From Dermatemys mawii (taxonomy: Eukaryota; Chordata; Testudines; Dermatemydidae): 64,000 nt of DNA. Under the pieces are notes generated by a model. That model was not told where the DNA came from. It ran no database searches and saw nothing but the letters and a program-made list of their open reading frames with translations. Location of the stretch: assembly GCA_007922305.1 (NCBI GenBank), contig ML677460.1, positions 1-64,000 of the forward strand. Reading direction: 5' to 3'. This document shows, piece after piece, positions 11,742-22,290 of the stretch. The position numbers and the translations under genes are program-made. Every line of letters starts with the position of its first letter. The stretch's first letter is position 1.

Positions 11742-11874
11742 GAATCAAAGAGGTAGCCGTGTTAGTCTGGATCTGCAAAAACAATAAAGAGTCCTGTGGC
11801 ACCTTAAAGACTAACAAAAGTATTGAAGCATAAGCTTTTGTGGGCTAATACCCACTTCGTCGGTGGGCATGCAT
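11741..11874 (-). repeat. Interspersed repeat R1 (CCACTTCGTCGG / TAAGGTGCCAC family), copy 1
   Basis: This roughly 130-bp sequence recurs at 48738-48830, inverted at 49020-49156, and at 63795-63893. Marker strings are AGTCCTGTGGCACCTTAAAG and GCATAAGCTTTTGTGGGCTA. Copies end in variants of TCAAGAATCAGAGAGGTAGC. Here it abuts the zinc-finger remnant. I do not assign a family name. Confidence 0.8.
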
Positions 11875-12227
11875 CTCACAGGATTTTTCCTACTCTCGAC
11901 TCCTAGACACATTCCTCTTCAATCTTTGTGATAATTCTCTGTGTTTATCCACTTGCTCATTTTCCTGCTGAGAATTCTGCTCCTCTTCCTCACATACCAT
12001 TGTATCACCTGCTGTGATAGAGACAGAAACCTCAAACAGGGATGGAAAGGGGAAGACCAAACCAAAACAAGTGCTGAAGAGAAGTCAAATAAAAATCAGG
12101 CACTGAACTTCCCCAAACTCTTCCTCCAATTAGGAAAGAGAAGGGGATGAATCTGGCCTTCACATCCCATCCAAATTTGCAGGAGGGAGGGAGGAAGCTA
12201 CTGTCTGATGAATGCTAGGATCTACAG

Positions 12228-12519
12228 CAGGGTTTCTCAAACTGGGGGTCGCGACTCTCCTGGGAGTCCCCGAGCGCTTCCAGGGGGGTCGCGAGCTCCT
12301 GCTGCTGCTTAAAAGCCGCTGAATGAATCACTTCCGCATTCGGCGACTTTTCGGCGGACATGCCGAGCTATTTCGGGAGCGCTCGGCATGTCCGCCGAAA
12401 ATAGCCGCCGAATTCAGAAGTAATTTATTCGGCGGCTTTTTGGCGGACATACAAGGGTCTGCCGCGGCAGCCGAGGAAGGAAAAATGGGTCGCGGTTCTC
12501 AAAAGTTTGAGAACCATTG
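12228..12519. mobile_element. hAT-type MITE 2 with 8-bp target duplication ATCTACAG
   Basis: The element begins CAGGGTTTCTCAAACT and ends with AAGTTTGAGAACCATTG. It is bounded by ATCTACAG at 12220-12227 and 12520-12527. Its 292-bp interior has a long imperfect palindrome built from TTCGGCGGACATGCCGAGC and its complement. It is the same family as 6492-6794 and lies between the KRAB-B exon and the zinc-finger exon. Confidence 0.9.
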
Positions 12520-12667
12520 ATCTACAGGAAGCCATGAGCGATATTTACCCTCAGGATATGACCCCTGCTAGGGACAATAATGAGAGACCTCCCAAAGGCT
12601 TTGTAGGGCATCCCACATGTTTCCTTCAGGCACTTACAGATTCTGAGGTGGTTTAATGTTTTCTCAC

Positions 12668-12781
12668 CTATGCAGGGAGCTCTCAGGATCTCTCTTTCCT
12701 CTGAATCCTGGAGGTCTGGGACCCATGACTCTTCCCCTTGTTCCAGCTGGGAGATCACATCAGGTCTGGAAACTGGAAACC
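12668..12781 (-). pseudogene. KRAB B-box exon of a KRAB zinc-finger gene
   Basis: Reading minus-strand, an acceptor (TCTGAGCAG) is followed by codons for [18 protein letters not shown] and then [16 protein letters not shown]. This is the canonical KRAB B-box and its tail. A donor (GTGAGA, about 12667-12662) closes the exon. The KRAB A-box exon, which recruits TRIM28 in working proteins, is not visible upstream; a solo LTR occupies 13094-14266. The exon is intact, but its zinc-finger partner at 11394-11741 is decayed. Confidence 0.8.
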
Positions 12782-13093
12782 CTGCTCAGATGACAGAAAA
12801 CAAAGGAGTTCAGTTGATTTCATAAGACTTTGTCAAAAAAAGCATTATATTAATTTAACTTCAGTATTTAGTATAATTAATTCTTTTATATTAATTACAC
12901 TTTAAACTTTATTTAATCAGTCATAAAGATGAATGTCATCTGAATTTCCTCTCTGGTACCAAGATTGAAATGAATATTATGACTTTCTGAAAAGGACAGA
13001 GATATTAAATTGGGGGATTTCAATGGCTGCATTTGTGGGTGGATGTTTTACACTCACATCTCAGTGCACAGAGTGAAACACTAAGGCAATGTC

Positions 13094-14266
13094 TGTGTAA
13101 GGGATTAGATCACAGAAACCCCCTTGGGAACTGCCACCTGATGTGCTGAAACTACTTCTAACCTGTTTTTCCTGCCGCCTTGGGACTCCAGAAACTTGTC
13201 TTGTTTGAACCAGACATGCTTGCCTGTTGCAAACACAGACCCTACTGAACCACATCCTCCAAAATCTGCAGGCTTGACTGAAAATGACTTAAGAATTGTT
13301 CCAGTCTCTAAGACTCAAATGCCCAACTTCCAATGTGTTCCATACCCCCAAAGAAATCCATTTTACACTGTAAAATGTTTGTACAAGATAAACTCATAAA
13401 TTGTTCACCCGTTATAACACTGATAGAGAGATATGCACAGCTTTTTGCCCCCCACCCCGCAGGTATTAATATATACTCTGGGTTAATTAATAAGTAAAAA
13501 GTGATTTTATTAAATAGAAAAAGCAGGATTTAAGTGGTTCCAAATAGTAAGAGACAGAACCAAGTGAATTACCAAGCAAAATAAAATAAAACACAGAAGT
13601 CTATGCCTTGTATAGTAAGAAAGCTGAATACAGATTAAATCTCACCCTCAGAGATGTTTCAATGAGCTTCTATCACAGACTGGATACCTTCCTAGTCTGG
13701 GCACAATGCTCTTACCTGGTCCAGCCCTTGTTCACATCAGTGGGTAGTTAGGGGATTTCTAATGACTGCAGCCCCTTTGTTCTGTTCCACCCCCTTCTGT
13801 ACCTTTTGCATAAGGTGGGAATCCTTTATACCTCTCTGAGTTCCCACCTCTCGTTCAAAGGGGAAAAGCACCAGATTAAAGATGGATTCCAGTTCAGGCG
13901 ACATGATCACATGTCACTGTAAGACTCCAAGCCCTCATTCCTCCCAGCCTGACTCACAGGAAGGCCTGCATGCAAACACAGCCATCCACAGTCAGTTGTC
14001 CTGGTTGATGGGCACCATCAAGATTCCAAACCACCAATAATGGTCCAAACTTTGCATAACTACAATAGGTCCTCAGAGTTATATTTCATATTTCTAGTTT
14101 CAGATACAAGAGTGATACATTTATACAAACAGGATGACCACACTCAGTAGATTATAAGCTTTGTAAAGATACCTTACGAGACCTTTTGCATGAAGCATAT
14201 TCCAGTTACATTATGTTCACACTCATTAGCATATTTGTACAAAATCATATGGAGTGCAACATCACA
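13094..14266 (-). mobile_element. Solo LTR, family B, copy 1
   Basis: The minus-strand sequence beginning TGTGATGTTGCACTCCATAT aligns over its length with 28450-29636 and, for its first 150 bases, with 34376-34535. Shared markers are GTAACTGGAATATGCTT, AAGCTTATAATCTACTGA and GTGACATGTGATCATGTC. No internal region is attached on either side. GTCT flanks it at 13091-13094 and 14267-14270, a possible short target duplication. Confidence 0.75.
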
Positions 14267-14389
14267 GTCTGTACTACAGAATTATGTCAACCAAATTTAC
14301 ACAGTTATTACATCACTTGGGTGTGTGCGCATTTGGCTCCTTGTGTTGGCAATGCCCATCCTCAGTCATCTGCCATGAGATCCAGCTAG

Positions 14390-15310
14390 GTAGGGGCTGT
14401 TCTGGGCTCAGTGGAGGGAGGGCTCAGCTGAGAGAAGGAGAAGACTAGGGGTTTTGTCTATGATGTATAAGGGCTTTGTCAGCGGGAAGCTGTAGGTCAC
14501 ATGCTGTGGGTGACAGTGGGGTTTTGAGCTGGGGCAGCAGCAGCAGAGGAGCAATGTGGGGGTGTAGTGGGGCGGTTGCCCCCTTCCGGGTTACAAGGGA
14601 TTAAAACAGGCCTGCAAAGGGCTGTAGCTAGAGAAAGGCAGCCCAGCAGAGAGCTGCAACAGAAGGCATCTGAAGGCAGAGCAGCCACAGCTGCGGCTGG
14701 GTCAGTCAGGGCCCAGCTGGTCCTGATAAAAAGGGTTCAGAGTTTGGAGCCTGACAGAGTGTTTCTTCTGGATGTAGAGGCAGATAGGCCTGGCTGCTGA
14801 GAGCTTGAGCAAGGTACCTAGAGTGGAACAGGGCTGAGGCAAGGCAAGAGGAGCTGGGGGAGCTCTGGCCTGGAAACCCCCAGGCTGCAGGGCCTAGGAG
14901 ATGGCCCAACAAGGGGTACTGGGGTTGCAGGGGGCAGCCCAGGGCTCTAGAGGCAGAAGCAGCAGGCCAAACCCTCCTTGCCAGTGATGAATGGCAATGA
15001 GACTGCAGTCTGCCCCAGTGAACAGGGGCAAGTGGTGACTGGCAGTTGCCTAGACTGAGGCAAGGTGGGGATAGTGGGTGAGGGTTCCCCAGGGAGGGGG
15101 GACCCAGAACTAGACTGTGGGGGTACTACAGGGGTGCAGCACCCCTGGGAAGAGGGCACTGGGGTCTGGCAAGGACATGGGGCCAGCAGCAAGCAGGACA
15201 TAAGCCTGCAGAGGGTGCTCTGGATGCTGGAGTGAGTTAACTCCCTGGATGACCAGTGGAAGGCGCTGCATGGTGAGTTGCTGCATTGCTACAGGGGGTA
15301 AAATGAAACT
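14390..15310. other. GC-rich purine-biased stretch, probably old LTR or repeat
   Basis: The stretch contains many AGCAG/GGGCAGC motifs and short frames in all phases with no domain. Composition suggests a decayed LTR, but no ends can be defined. From 15310 to 15940 nothing is recognisable. Confidence 0.3.
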
Positions 15311-15947
15311 GTCAAGCCTCTCCCTCTGCTGGAGCAAAAGCCTCTTGTTTATCTCCTAAACTCCCCTCTGTGAAATCTCCACCCCACCCCCGGTGGGGAG
15401 AGACCCCCTCACTCCCATGTAGATTTTTAATGTTTCTAACTATTCCTTGGCCTTCTCCAAAGAGTTTTCCTGGATAAATTATCAAGGGCATTTCAAATGA
15501 GAAAAATAAAACAAACCAAATGAAAACCATAGAATCCCCCACCACACACAGTTGGGGTCTAAATTTTTCTACTGCAATTTAGAGAAATAAAACTCATCCC
15601 TCTGTTGGCCAGAAACCAAAGCTAGACCTCCGCCACTCTATCTGACTTCTTCTACTGAACCACCAATGAATGCATTAACTCCTCCTGTGAGACATTTCTC
15701 TGTACAATACTGCTGCTATTCCTATTATTGGCTCGAGGAACCATTTTCCTTAGCCTGGTTACATGTGTCACTGGTTTCTCTAGCAAAGGTCGGTCCCTGG
15801 CCCTGTGGTCCAGACATCCCCATTCACATCAAGCTTCAAGTTAAGAATAATTTCCCATTCTTGCTCCATGGGAGGAGAGACTTTTAAAAGTGCTCTCTGT
15901 GCTACTGCACATGGCTAAGTAAAGAGAACAAACCCCAACTCCCCTCT

Positions 15948-16340
15948 GTGCTTTGGGACCCAGGTTTGCTGGGTGAATTCTGGATTTCAGATGACATCAT
16001 GCCTGGGCACTGTGACTATTTACCAGTTTCTCTGGCATTAGGGCATTCTGGTGCTCACAGCTGTGATAGCCGTGTGGTTAAGGCATTGGAGTTGAAATAC
16101 AATAGGATTCCCCTGTGCAGGTTCAAATCCTGCTCACAGTGATACATGTAGTTTAGCCACTCTCTAACCAGGGCAATACCCCTATACAACCCTGAGACAC
16201 TCTCCATTCTCTCCCACCCCAAGTAAATCCTGTCTGCTCCGTTCATCGGTATCCCTGGGACATGACCTCACACTGTGTCCCTGAGGTGTGGGGTAAACTC
16301 AGCACCTGAAGCCTCTGCTGCTCCCCTGGATCAGCCATAA
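15948..16340 (+). repeat. Duplicated tRNA-Ser block, copy 1 (inverted partner at 52190-52560)
   Basis: Sequence on both sides of the tRNA-Ser matches the reverse complement of 52190-52560. Examples are CAGGTTTGCTGGGTGAATTC on the left, then CAGTTTCTCTGGCAT, and on the right CACTCTCCATTCTCTCC and CTCACACTGTGTCCCTGAG. The duplication therefore includes flanks, not only the tRNA. Confidence 0.8.
16060..16141 (+). tRNA. tRNA-Ser (anticodon TGA)
   Basis: The acceptor stem is GCTGTGA (16060-16066) with TCACAGT (16134-16140), one G-U pair. The D-arm reads TAGCCGTGTGGTTAAGGC, the anticodon loop is GTTGAAA (TGA, serine), there is a long variable arm typical of type II tRNAs, and the T-arm is GCAGGTTCAAATCCTGC. 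The anticodon stem TTGGA/TACAA has one G-A mismatch. It could be functional or recently decayed. Confidence 0.8.
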
Positions 16341-16716
16341 CTGATCTTCTCTCTGGGGTGTGAAAGGAGCCGAGTCAGCGAATCCATGGGGGCTATGGGG
16401 CTGCAGCATTAACAGAAAAAAAATCAGTGTTCAGCATCCACTGGCCGCCAGCTCCCCCAGCCCACCTGCTAGCAGACCCTGTCAACAAGCTCCTCCCCTT
16501 CCTCTTCAGCTCCTCCCACCTGCTAGTGTTCAGGGCAGGAGGACGGGGGACAGGAAGAAGTGGGGGAGGCAGAAGAATGGGGCAGGAAGGAGCAATGTGG
16601 GAAGAGAGGGGATGGGGTAGGGGACAGGGCCTGAGGTGGAGCAGGGATTGAGCACTCCCTGGGAACTCTCAAAGTTGGTGCCTCTAAGCACAGAAGCTTC
16701 TCTGGGACTGCAAGCC

Positions 16717-17917
16717 TCAGGCTTCTGGAAAGAGATTTTCAGAGACATCCAAGTGTTGGAAACCTGCAGAATCCCTGCCAAATTCCTCCATCCATTGCAC
16801 CTGGTCTGGTTTTTCCTTCTTTGTTAGGTCTGTGATGGGCGCAACAATGTCACTGAATCCCTTTACAAACCTCCTGTAATAGTTGGCCAGACCAATGAAC
16901 GATTGGACTTGCTTCTTAGTTCTAGGGGCAGGGCAGTTCTTGTTGGCCTCCATCTTTAAAAGCTTGGGGCGCAGTTACCCACTGCCTACCCTGTGCCCCA
17001 GGTATGTTACCTCAGCAGCTCCCGTTCTGCATTTAGACACTTTAACAGTCAGGTTGGCCTCCCTAAGCCAGTGTAACACCACTGGTTAAGGTGTGGTTAA
17101 GGTGATCTTGCCATGCATTGCTGAAGATGACCAGGTCGTCTATAGATTCCAGTCCCCGCAGAACCTCATTTATAAGTCTCATGAAAGTGACCCCTGAATT
17201 TCGCATCCCAAAGAGCAGTACTTCAAACTCATGTAGGCCTGATTCCATTATGAAAGTGGATTTTTCTTGCACATCAGCATCCAGAGGTGTCTGCCAGTAT
17301 CCCCTAGTCAGATCCAGGGTGCTTATAACTTGCCCCCCCACCAATGTACCCAATAGATCCTCTATTTGGGGTGTAGGATAAGGGTCAGGCTGAGTTATAG
17401 CATTAAGTTTCCTATAATCCACACAAAATCTCATGGTTTTGGGCACCACCACAATGGGAGAAGTCCAGGGGCTCATGGACTGGGTGATTACCCCCATTTC
17501 CAACATGTTTTCCACCTCTTCCTGGATCTGCCTCTGCATTTCTCCCTTGGACCTGTAAGCTCTGCTAGGAGCCAGGCGGGGATCCACCCTCTGAATGGAG
17601 TGTGATATCCTATCAGTGAGCCCTGGCTTGGTGGAGAATGTCCTCTGAAGGTGTTTCAATAACATCAGCAACTCCTTCCCCTGGTTGGGGGTTAAACTCT
17701 CCTCCATCTGTATACTCTCAATAGATGTTTCCTCCTGTCTTTCAGCCACCATGTCAATCAATGGGACAGACACCGCCTCTTCTTCAGCACAACAGATCAT
17801 GTTCACATTTGCCTCCCTTTCATGGTAGGCCTTCATCCTGTTCACATGAACTGTTTGCACACCCTTCCGGCCCTGGAGACCCCTCACGTCATAGGTAACC
17901 TCATTAATCCTCTCCAC
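16717..17917 (-). pseudogene. Reverse transcriptase of Gmr1-like element 1
   Basis: A frame at 17917-17063 starts with the integrase C-terminal tail (VHVNRMKAYHE) and then gives [50 protein letters not shown] and a catalytic box that reads SIDD instead of YxDD. A second frame (16953-16717) carries [18 protein letters not shown], the usual downstream RT segment. The copy is broken off before RNase H. Confidence 0.8.
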
Positions 17918-18022
17918 TGCCTCCAGGGTCCAGTTCAGACATCTTTCATTTTGTTCTTCCTGACAGGATCCAGCACGAACACCATATCCCCTACTTCAAA
18001 TGCTCTTTCCTTTGCCTCTCTA

Positions 18023-19000
18023 TCATACCAGACCTTCTGAATATCCTGGCTCTACCTCAGATTCTGCTGAACCAACTCCGTCATTTCCTGCACTCTTCTT
18101 GAATCGAGCCACATACTCAGCCACTGGCTGCTCTGCCTCCTCCCCATTACCTTCCCATGAGTCACGCACCAAATCTAAGGGCCCCCGGACCTGTCTCCCA
18201 CAGAGCAGTTCAAAGGGAGCAAACTTGGTAGACTCTTGGGGCACACTCCCCTACCTATACAACAGATAGGGCAGCATCACATCCCAGTTATTCTGGCATC
18301 TATCCACATACATTTTTAGCATTGACTTCAGGGTTCCAGTGAAACTTTCCACCAGACCATCAGTCTGGGGATGGTAGAAGTGGCTTTCAGGTGTTTCATC
18401 CCACATAGCTCCCGCAACTGCTTGAAAACCACAGACATAAAATTAGAACCACAATCCAACAGAACCTCCTTGGGGAATAGAGCTAAAAATAGAGAACAAG
18501 GCCATTGCCACTGTCTCTGCCTCAATATTAGACAATGCTATAGCCTCAGGGTACCTGGTAGCAAAATCTACCAACACCAGGATGTATCTCTTCCCATTCC
18601 TTGAAGGTATCATGAGTGGTCCTACAATATCCACAGACACCCTGGCAAAAGCCTCCCCAATAATGGGCAGAGGCTGGAGGGGCACCTTGCTCGGTCCACT
18701 TAACCCCTTACGCCTCTGGCACAGGTCACAGCTCCTGCAATACTCTCTACTGACCTCACCTCTTTAGGTCAGTGAGAAGTTTTGCTCCAGCCCGTCACAT
18801 GTTCTGCCTATACCCAGATGTCCTGCAAAGGGGCCATCATGAGCCAACTTCAACAGATCATTGAGATAACTTCTCAGGTACCACCAGCTGTTTGCAAACT
18901 GCTGCTTGGGCCTGCTTCCCCCCCCCCCCCCCCCACCGGAGGCTCCCAGTACAACAGCCCGTCCTGCATGAAGAACCTGCCTCTCTCCTCACTAGCTGGG
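18023..19000 (-). pseudogene. Integrase of Gmr1-like element 1 (disrupted)
   Basis: The integrase region starts with the upstream segment SDVSLERARNDA...GLLYWEP. A CxxC pair belongs to the zinc-binding module near 18740-18715. The catalytic core follows: VDIVGPL, YILVLVDFATRYPEAI, and LDCGSNFMS with the second Asp. The region that should carry the catalytic Glu is out of frame, and the tail FAPFELLCGRQVRGPLDL lies in another frame at 18244-18023. It lies upstream of the RT, which defines the unusual domain order. Confidence 0.8.
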
Positions 19001-19129
19001 ACCTGATTCCGAGCATCGTTCCTGGCCCTCTCTAGAGACACATCACTCTGCTGGGCCTTAATGAACTCCTTCTGGGTTTCAGTTACGTTCAGAACCATTT
19101 CTGATACCTCAGATAAACCCTTGCCTGGC

Positions 19130-19800
19130 TCATCCTGGGACACACTCTGTCTGTCTGCCGTCCTCTTCACTGCCATCAGTTAGGGACTCTGCCACTGATC
19201 CATACTCCTTTTGTGGCCTGGTTACCACATTAACTTGTCCAGGAGCCTTCAGTATATTATTTTCTACTAGAACATCGGCCAGAATTAAATCCCTGACAGC
19301 AGCCTTCACATCCCCTTCAAAATCATCCCACTCCAGATGGATCCTAGCCATTGGCAGGATCACAGAGTATTCAGATAGCACCACTACCATCACATATTCC
19401 CCTGGCAACATGTCCTCTGGCTTTACCAGATGTCCCTTCACTACAGTCACATCAGAGTCAGTATCTTGCCATCCCACACATTCAATACTGTTGACCCTTC
19501 CTTCCTTAATAAACTTCTCACTCCCTTGCCATGCCTCAGTCCTGACATAGCTAGTGAGCTCACTCCCTTCTCCCACACCACTGGAGACTATGGGGTTGAC
19601 ATTAGCCACTATCATGCTCACACTTGGACTCAAGGTGGTGCTGTTGGGGCTTGGTTCAGCCTGGGCATTCAGGGTAATGGAGTTGGTACGTACTTCGGCC
19701 TTTGGGGTCGCTGGATTTGGGCTGCCCTTTAGGGTTGGGCAATCGGGTCTTGTGCCAAGCACCCCACAGTGATAGCAGGTAACCTGTTTATCCTTGGTGG
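19130..19800 (-). pseudogene. Gmr1-like element 1 zinc knuckle and protease remnant
   Basis: A knuckle-like CYHCGVLGTRPDC near 19770-19730 has the cysteines, but the usual histidine position reads Thr. Downstream, GWQDTDSDVTVVKGHLV (about 19475-19425) is the aspartic protease active site with the DTG/DSG glycine replaced (DTDS). PMARIHLEWDD and a terminal region follow. The changed active site predicts an inactive protease. Confidence 0.7.
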
Positions 19801-20074
19801 GAGAGTTCCTACCCTCTGGACTCCCATGAGTCCCTTTAGAAGAGTCAGGGCCAGGTTTACCTTTAAATCCTTCCCTCCTCTTGAACTGGGGAGAATGGTG
19901 ATTAGGTTTCCCCTGGGGTTTACACCCATCTTGAGCCCTGTTTTGGGTACAGGCATCTACATTCTCTGCAGCCTGAAGGACTGACTCAGGTTACCTGTCA
20001 CACACACAGCTGCTCTCACCTGGTCAGGCATAATGCCTAAGAACTGCTCCACAGTTATTAAATCCAGTACTTTT

Positions 20075-20857
20075 TCAAAATTTCCATGTGCCTTTGCCCC
20101 CCAAACCCATCAGCTTATGAGCACCCTCTACAAAAGTACAATCATTAGACATTTTGAACTTCCTGAACTTAACTCTGTAAGACTCAGGAGTCACCCTGTA
20201 CCGCCTTAACACAGCATCTTTAAACCGCTCATAGTCCAAGGCTTCTTGCTCCCTCAGTTCATTAAATATCTCTCTGGCTTTTCCAGACAGTCTGGTCATC
20301 AGGACATGCATCCGCTGGTCATCAGGGATCTGATACATATTGCAGAGGTTTTTAAAGATAGATAAAAACTCCTCTATATCCTCAGAATCATTGTAAATGG
20401 GACACATCCTTTCTCAGCTTTTCTCGTGGCGGTGGGGCAGTGGAGTACCAGGTGGTGGTGATTTTTTTTCTGCTCCTCCAGTACTTGGAGCTGAAGTTTG
20501 GCCATCTCCTGTTCCATCTTGTGGTTCTCCTGTTGAGCTCTGTTCTCGGCAGCCAGCAGCTTGACTCCCCTTACAATCCTTTTCTCGTCTCTCCGCAGCT
20601 TCTGTCTCTAACTCAGCATTTTGTTGCTTTTTCCTCAACTGAATATCTGCTAGTTTCTATTCATGCTCAAGTTGCAGTTTATTTTCTGCGTGTTGCCTTC
20701 TAATTGATTCAGTAGCTTCTGTATCCTTATCACTGGCCATTAACTGCTCCCTCAGTTCTTGATTTGTAGCTTTCTTTCTAAAGATTATCCCCTTTTCTGA
20801 ACACACATCTTCCAGGGCTTTTTTGCCAAGACCCTCATATGCTCTTTGCTCTCTCAT
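20075..20857 (-). pseudogene. Gag of Gmr1-like element 1 (with retrotransposon gag / SCAN-like core)
   Basis: An N-terminal frame (20857-20657) begins MREQRAYEGLGKKALEDVC and is charged and probably coiled. A second frame (20407-20075) holds the capsid-like core: ARLSGKAREIFNEL-type spacing, then YERFKDAVLRRYRVTPESYR and VKFRKFKMSNDCTFVEGAHKL. SCAN domains of vertebrate zinc-finger proteins are reported to derive from Gmr1-like gag, and this core resembles them. Stops separate the parts. Confidence 0.75.
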
Positions 20858-20976
20858 TACAACTGCTTTTTAACCAACCAAACACTCACTACCAAAATTC
20901 AAATTTGGACAGGGTAGAGTTCTGACCCAAAGCTTAATTGACCTGGTTCTGTGGATCCTTGCACGACTACGTCACT

Positions 20977-22012
20977 GTGACGGTGCTGTTCCTGGTGGGA
21001 CCTAACTGAGAGTGTCAAGTCAGGACAAATTGCTTCAAGCAAGGCAGCTACAGCCCTAAGCTGGGGTTTCTCCACCTCTAAGGCAAACCAAACCAGCCAA
21101 ACAGAAAAGACTTTGATTTCACCCCACTAGCTAGCCACAGGTCACGCAAGCAATTCCCCTAGACACTCCAGTTTCCCAGTATCACCACCAGCAGCCACTC
21201 ATTCTGAGGACAAATGGTTATGAAAACATACCCCAATAAAAGAAAACAGTTCTCCCAATTCTAAAGAATCAGGCCCCAGACCCAGGTCAATATACAAATC
21301 AGATCTTATCCACAAATCACGCTGTTGCCAATCCTTTAGAATCTAAAATCTAAAGGTTTATTATAAAAGAAAAAAGATATAAGTGAATGTTAGAAATGGT
21401 TAAAAGAAATCAATTACATAAAGTAATGGCAAAGCTCCTGGTTCAGGCTTGCGTCAGTGGTAGAATAAACTGCAGGTTCAAATCAGGTCTCTGGAACATA
21501 CCCATCCACAGCAGGGATGGGTTCTTCAGTCCTTTTGTTGAAAGCTTCTGTGTGTAGCAAAAGTTCCTCCAGAGTAAGAATGATGACTGAACACAAAATG
21601 GAGATCAGACATCAACCTTTTATAGCCTTTCCCAGTGCAGGAATTCTCTTTGTCCATTGCTGTGGAAACTTACAGCAAAATGGAGTTTGGATTCACATGG
21701 GCAAGTTCCTGCCCCCTTGCTAAGACATAGAACGTGTCTGCCTTCCCTTAATGGGTCAGTTGTGCAGCGGATGGTCCTTAATGGGCCATCAAACAGTCTA
21801 AGGAGAGCTAAAAACAAATTGTTTGGAATGTTATCCAGCAGCATAACATAAGTTTGAGATACAGACAGAACCAAAATACATAATTTCATATACAAAAATG
21901 ATACACACATACTGATAGAATAATGATGATCAGCAAACCATAACCTGGTCTTAGATACCTTATATGACCCCCTTCACACAAGATTTGGGACTACTACAAG
22001 ATCTTGGTTACA
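20977..22012 (-). repeat. 5' LTR of Gmr1-like element 1
   Basis: The minus-strand LTR starts TGTAACCAAGATCTTG and ends ...GCACCGTCACA, so it has TG...CA ends. A related copy lies in the opposite orientation at 35365-36338. The gag frame starts about 120 bases after the LTR end. Confidence 0.75.
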
Positions 22013-22185
22013 CCATTGATCTATATGATCCCAGATTATTTCAGTAACGTGACCGGGTCATTAGCTCAGTCCCGCAGTGGAGCAGTTACACCGTACAGAC
22101 ACTGGCTCCTGTACTGCTGTTGTCCTTAGCGGTATGTGCAGAGCCCATCAAGTCCAGGCAACCCCCCCAATCCCAGGCTCTTTAC

Positions 22186-22290
22186 CTGAGCATTTCTTTT
22201 TCCAGATGACAACTCCAATCACGACAACTCCAATCACGACAACTGCAGCGACAACTGCAGACACAGTGGGAATCAGATTGTTTTTTGCTT
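22186..22290 (-). CDS. MHC class I exon 5: connecting peptide and transmembrane segment
   Basis: The exon has an acceptor (ATTTCAG) and a donor (GTAAAG) around 105 nt, in the same phase as the others. It encodes a short connector (EAKNN), a hydrophobic helix of about 24 residues from [11 protein letters not shown] onward and a basic stop-transfer WKKKC. The helix contains VVIGV twice, from a 15-bp tandem repeat in the DNA. The Cys after the lysines may be palmitoylated. Confidence 0.85.

Larger units (their letters stand above)
16717..22012 (-). mobile_element. Gmr1-like gypsy LTR retrotransposon, element 1 (degenerate)
   Basis: On the minus strand the order is LTR (22012-20977), gag (20857-20075), CCHC and protease (about 19800-19300), integrase with its zinc-binding segment (about 19000-18020), then reverse transcriptase (17917-16717). 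Integrase therefore precedes reverse transcriptase, the domain order known for Gmr1-type Ty3/gypsy elements. The copy ends inside the RT/RNase H connection at about 16717, with no RNase H or second LTR. Multiple stops and frame changes show it is dead. It lies just beyond the last recognised exon of the MHC class I gene, on the same strand. Confidence 0.88.
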
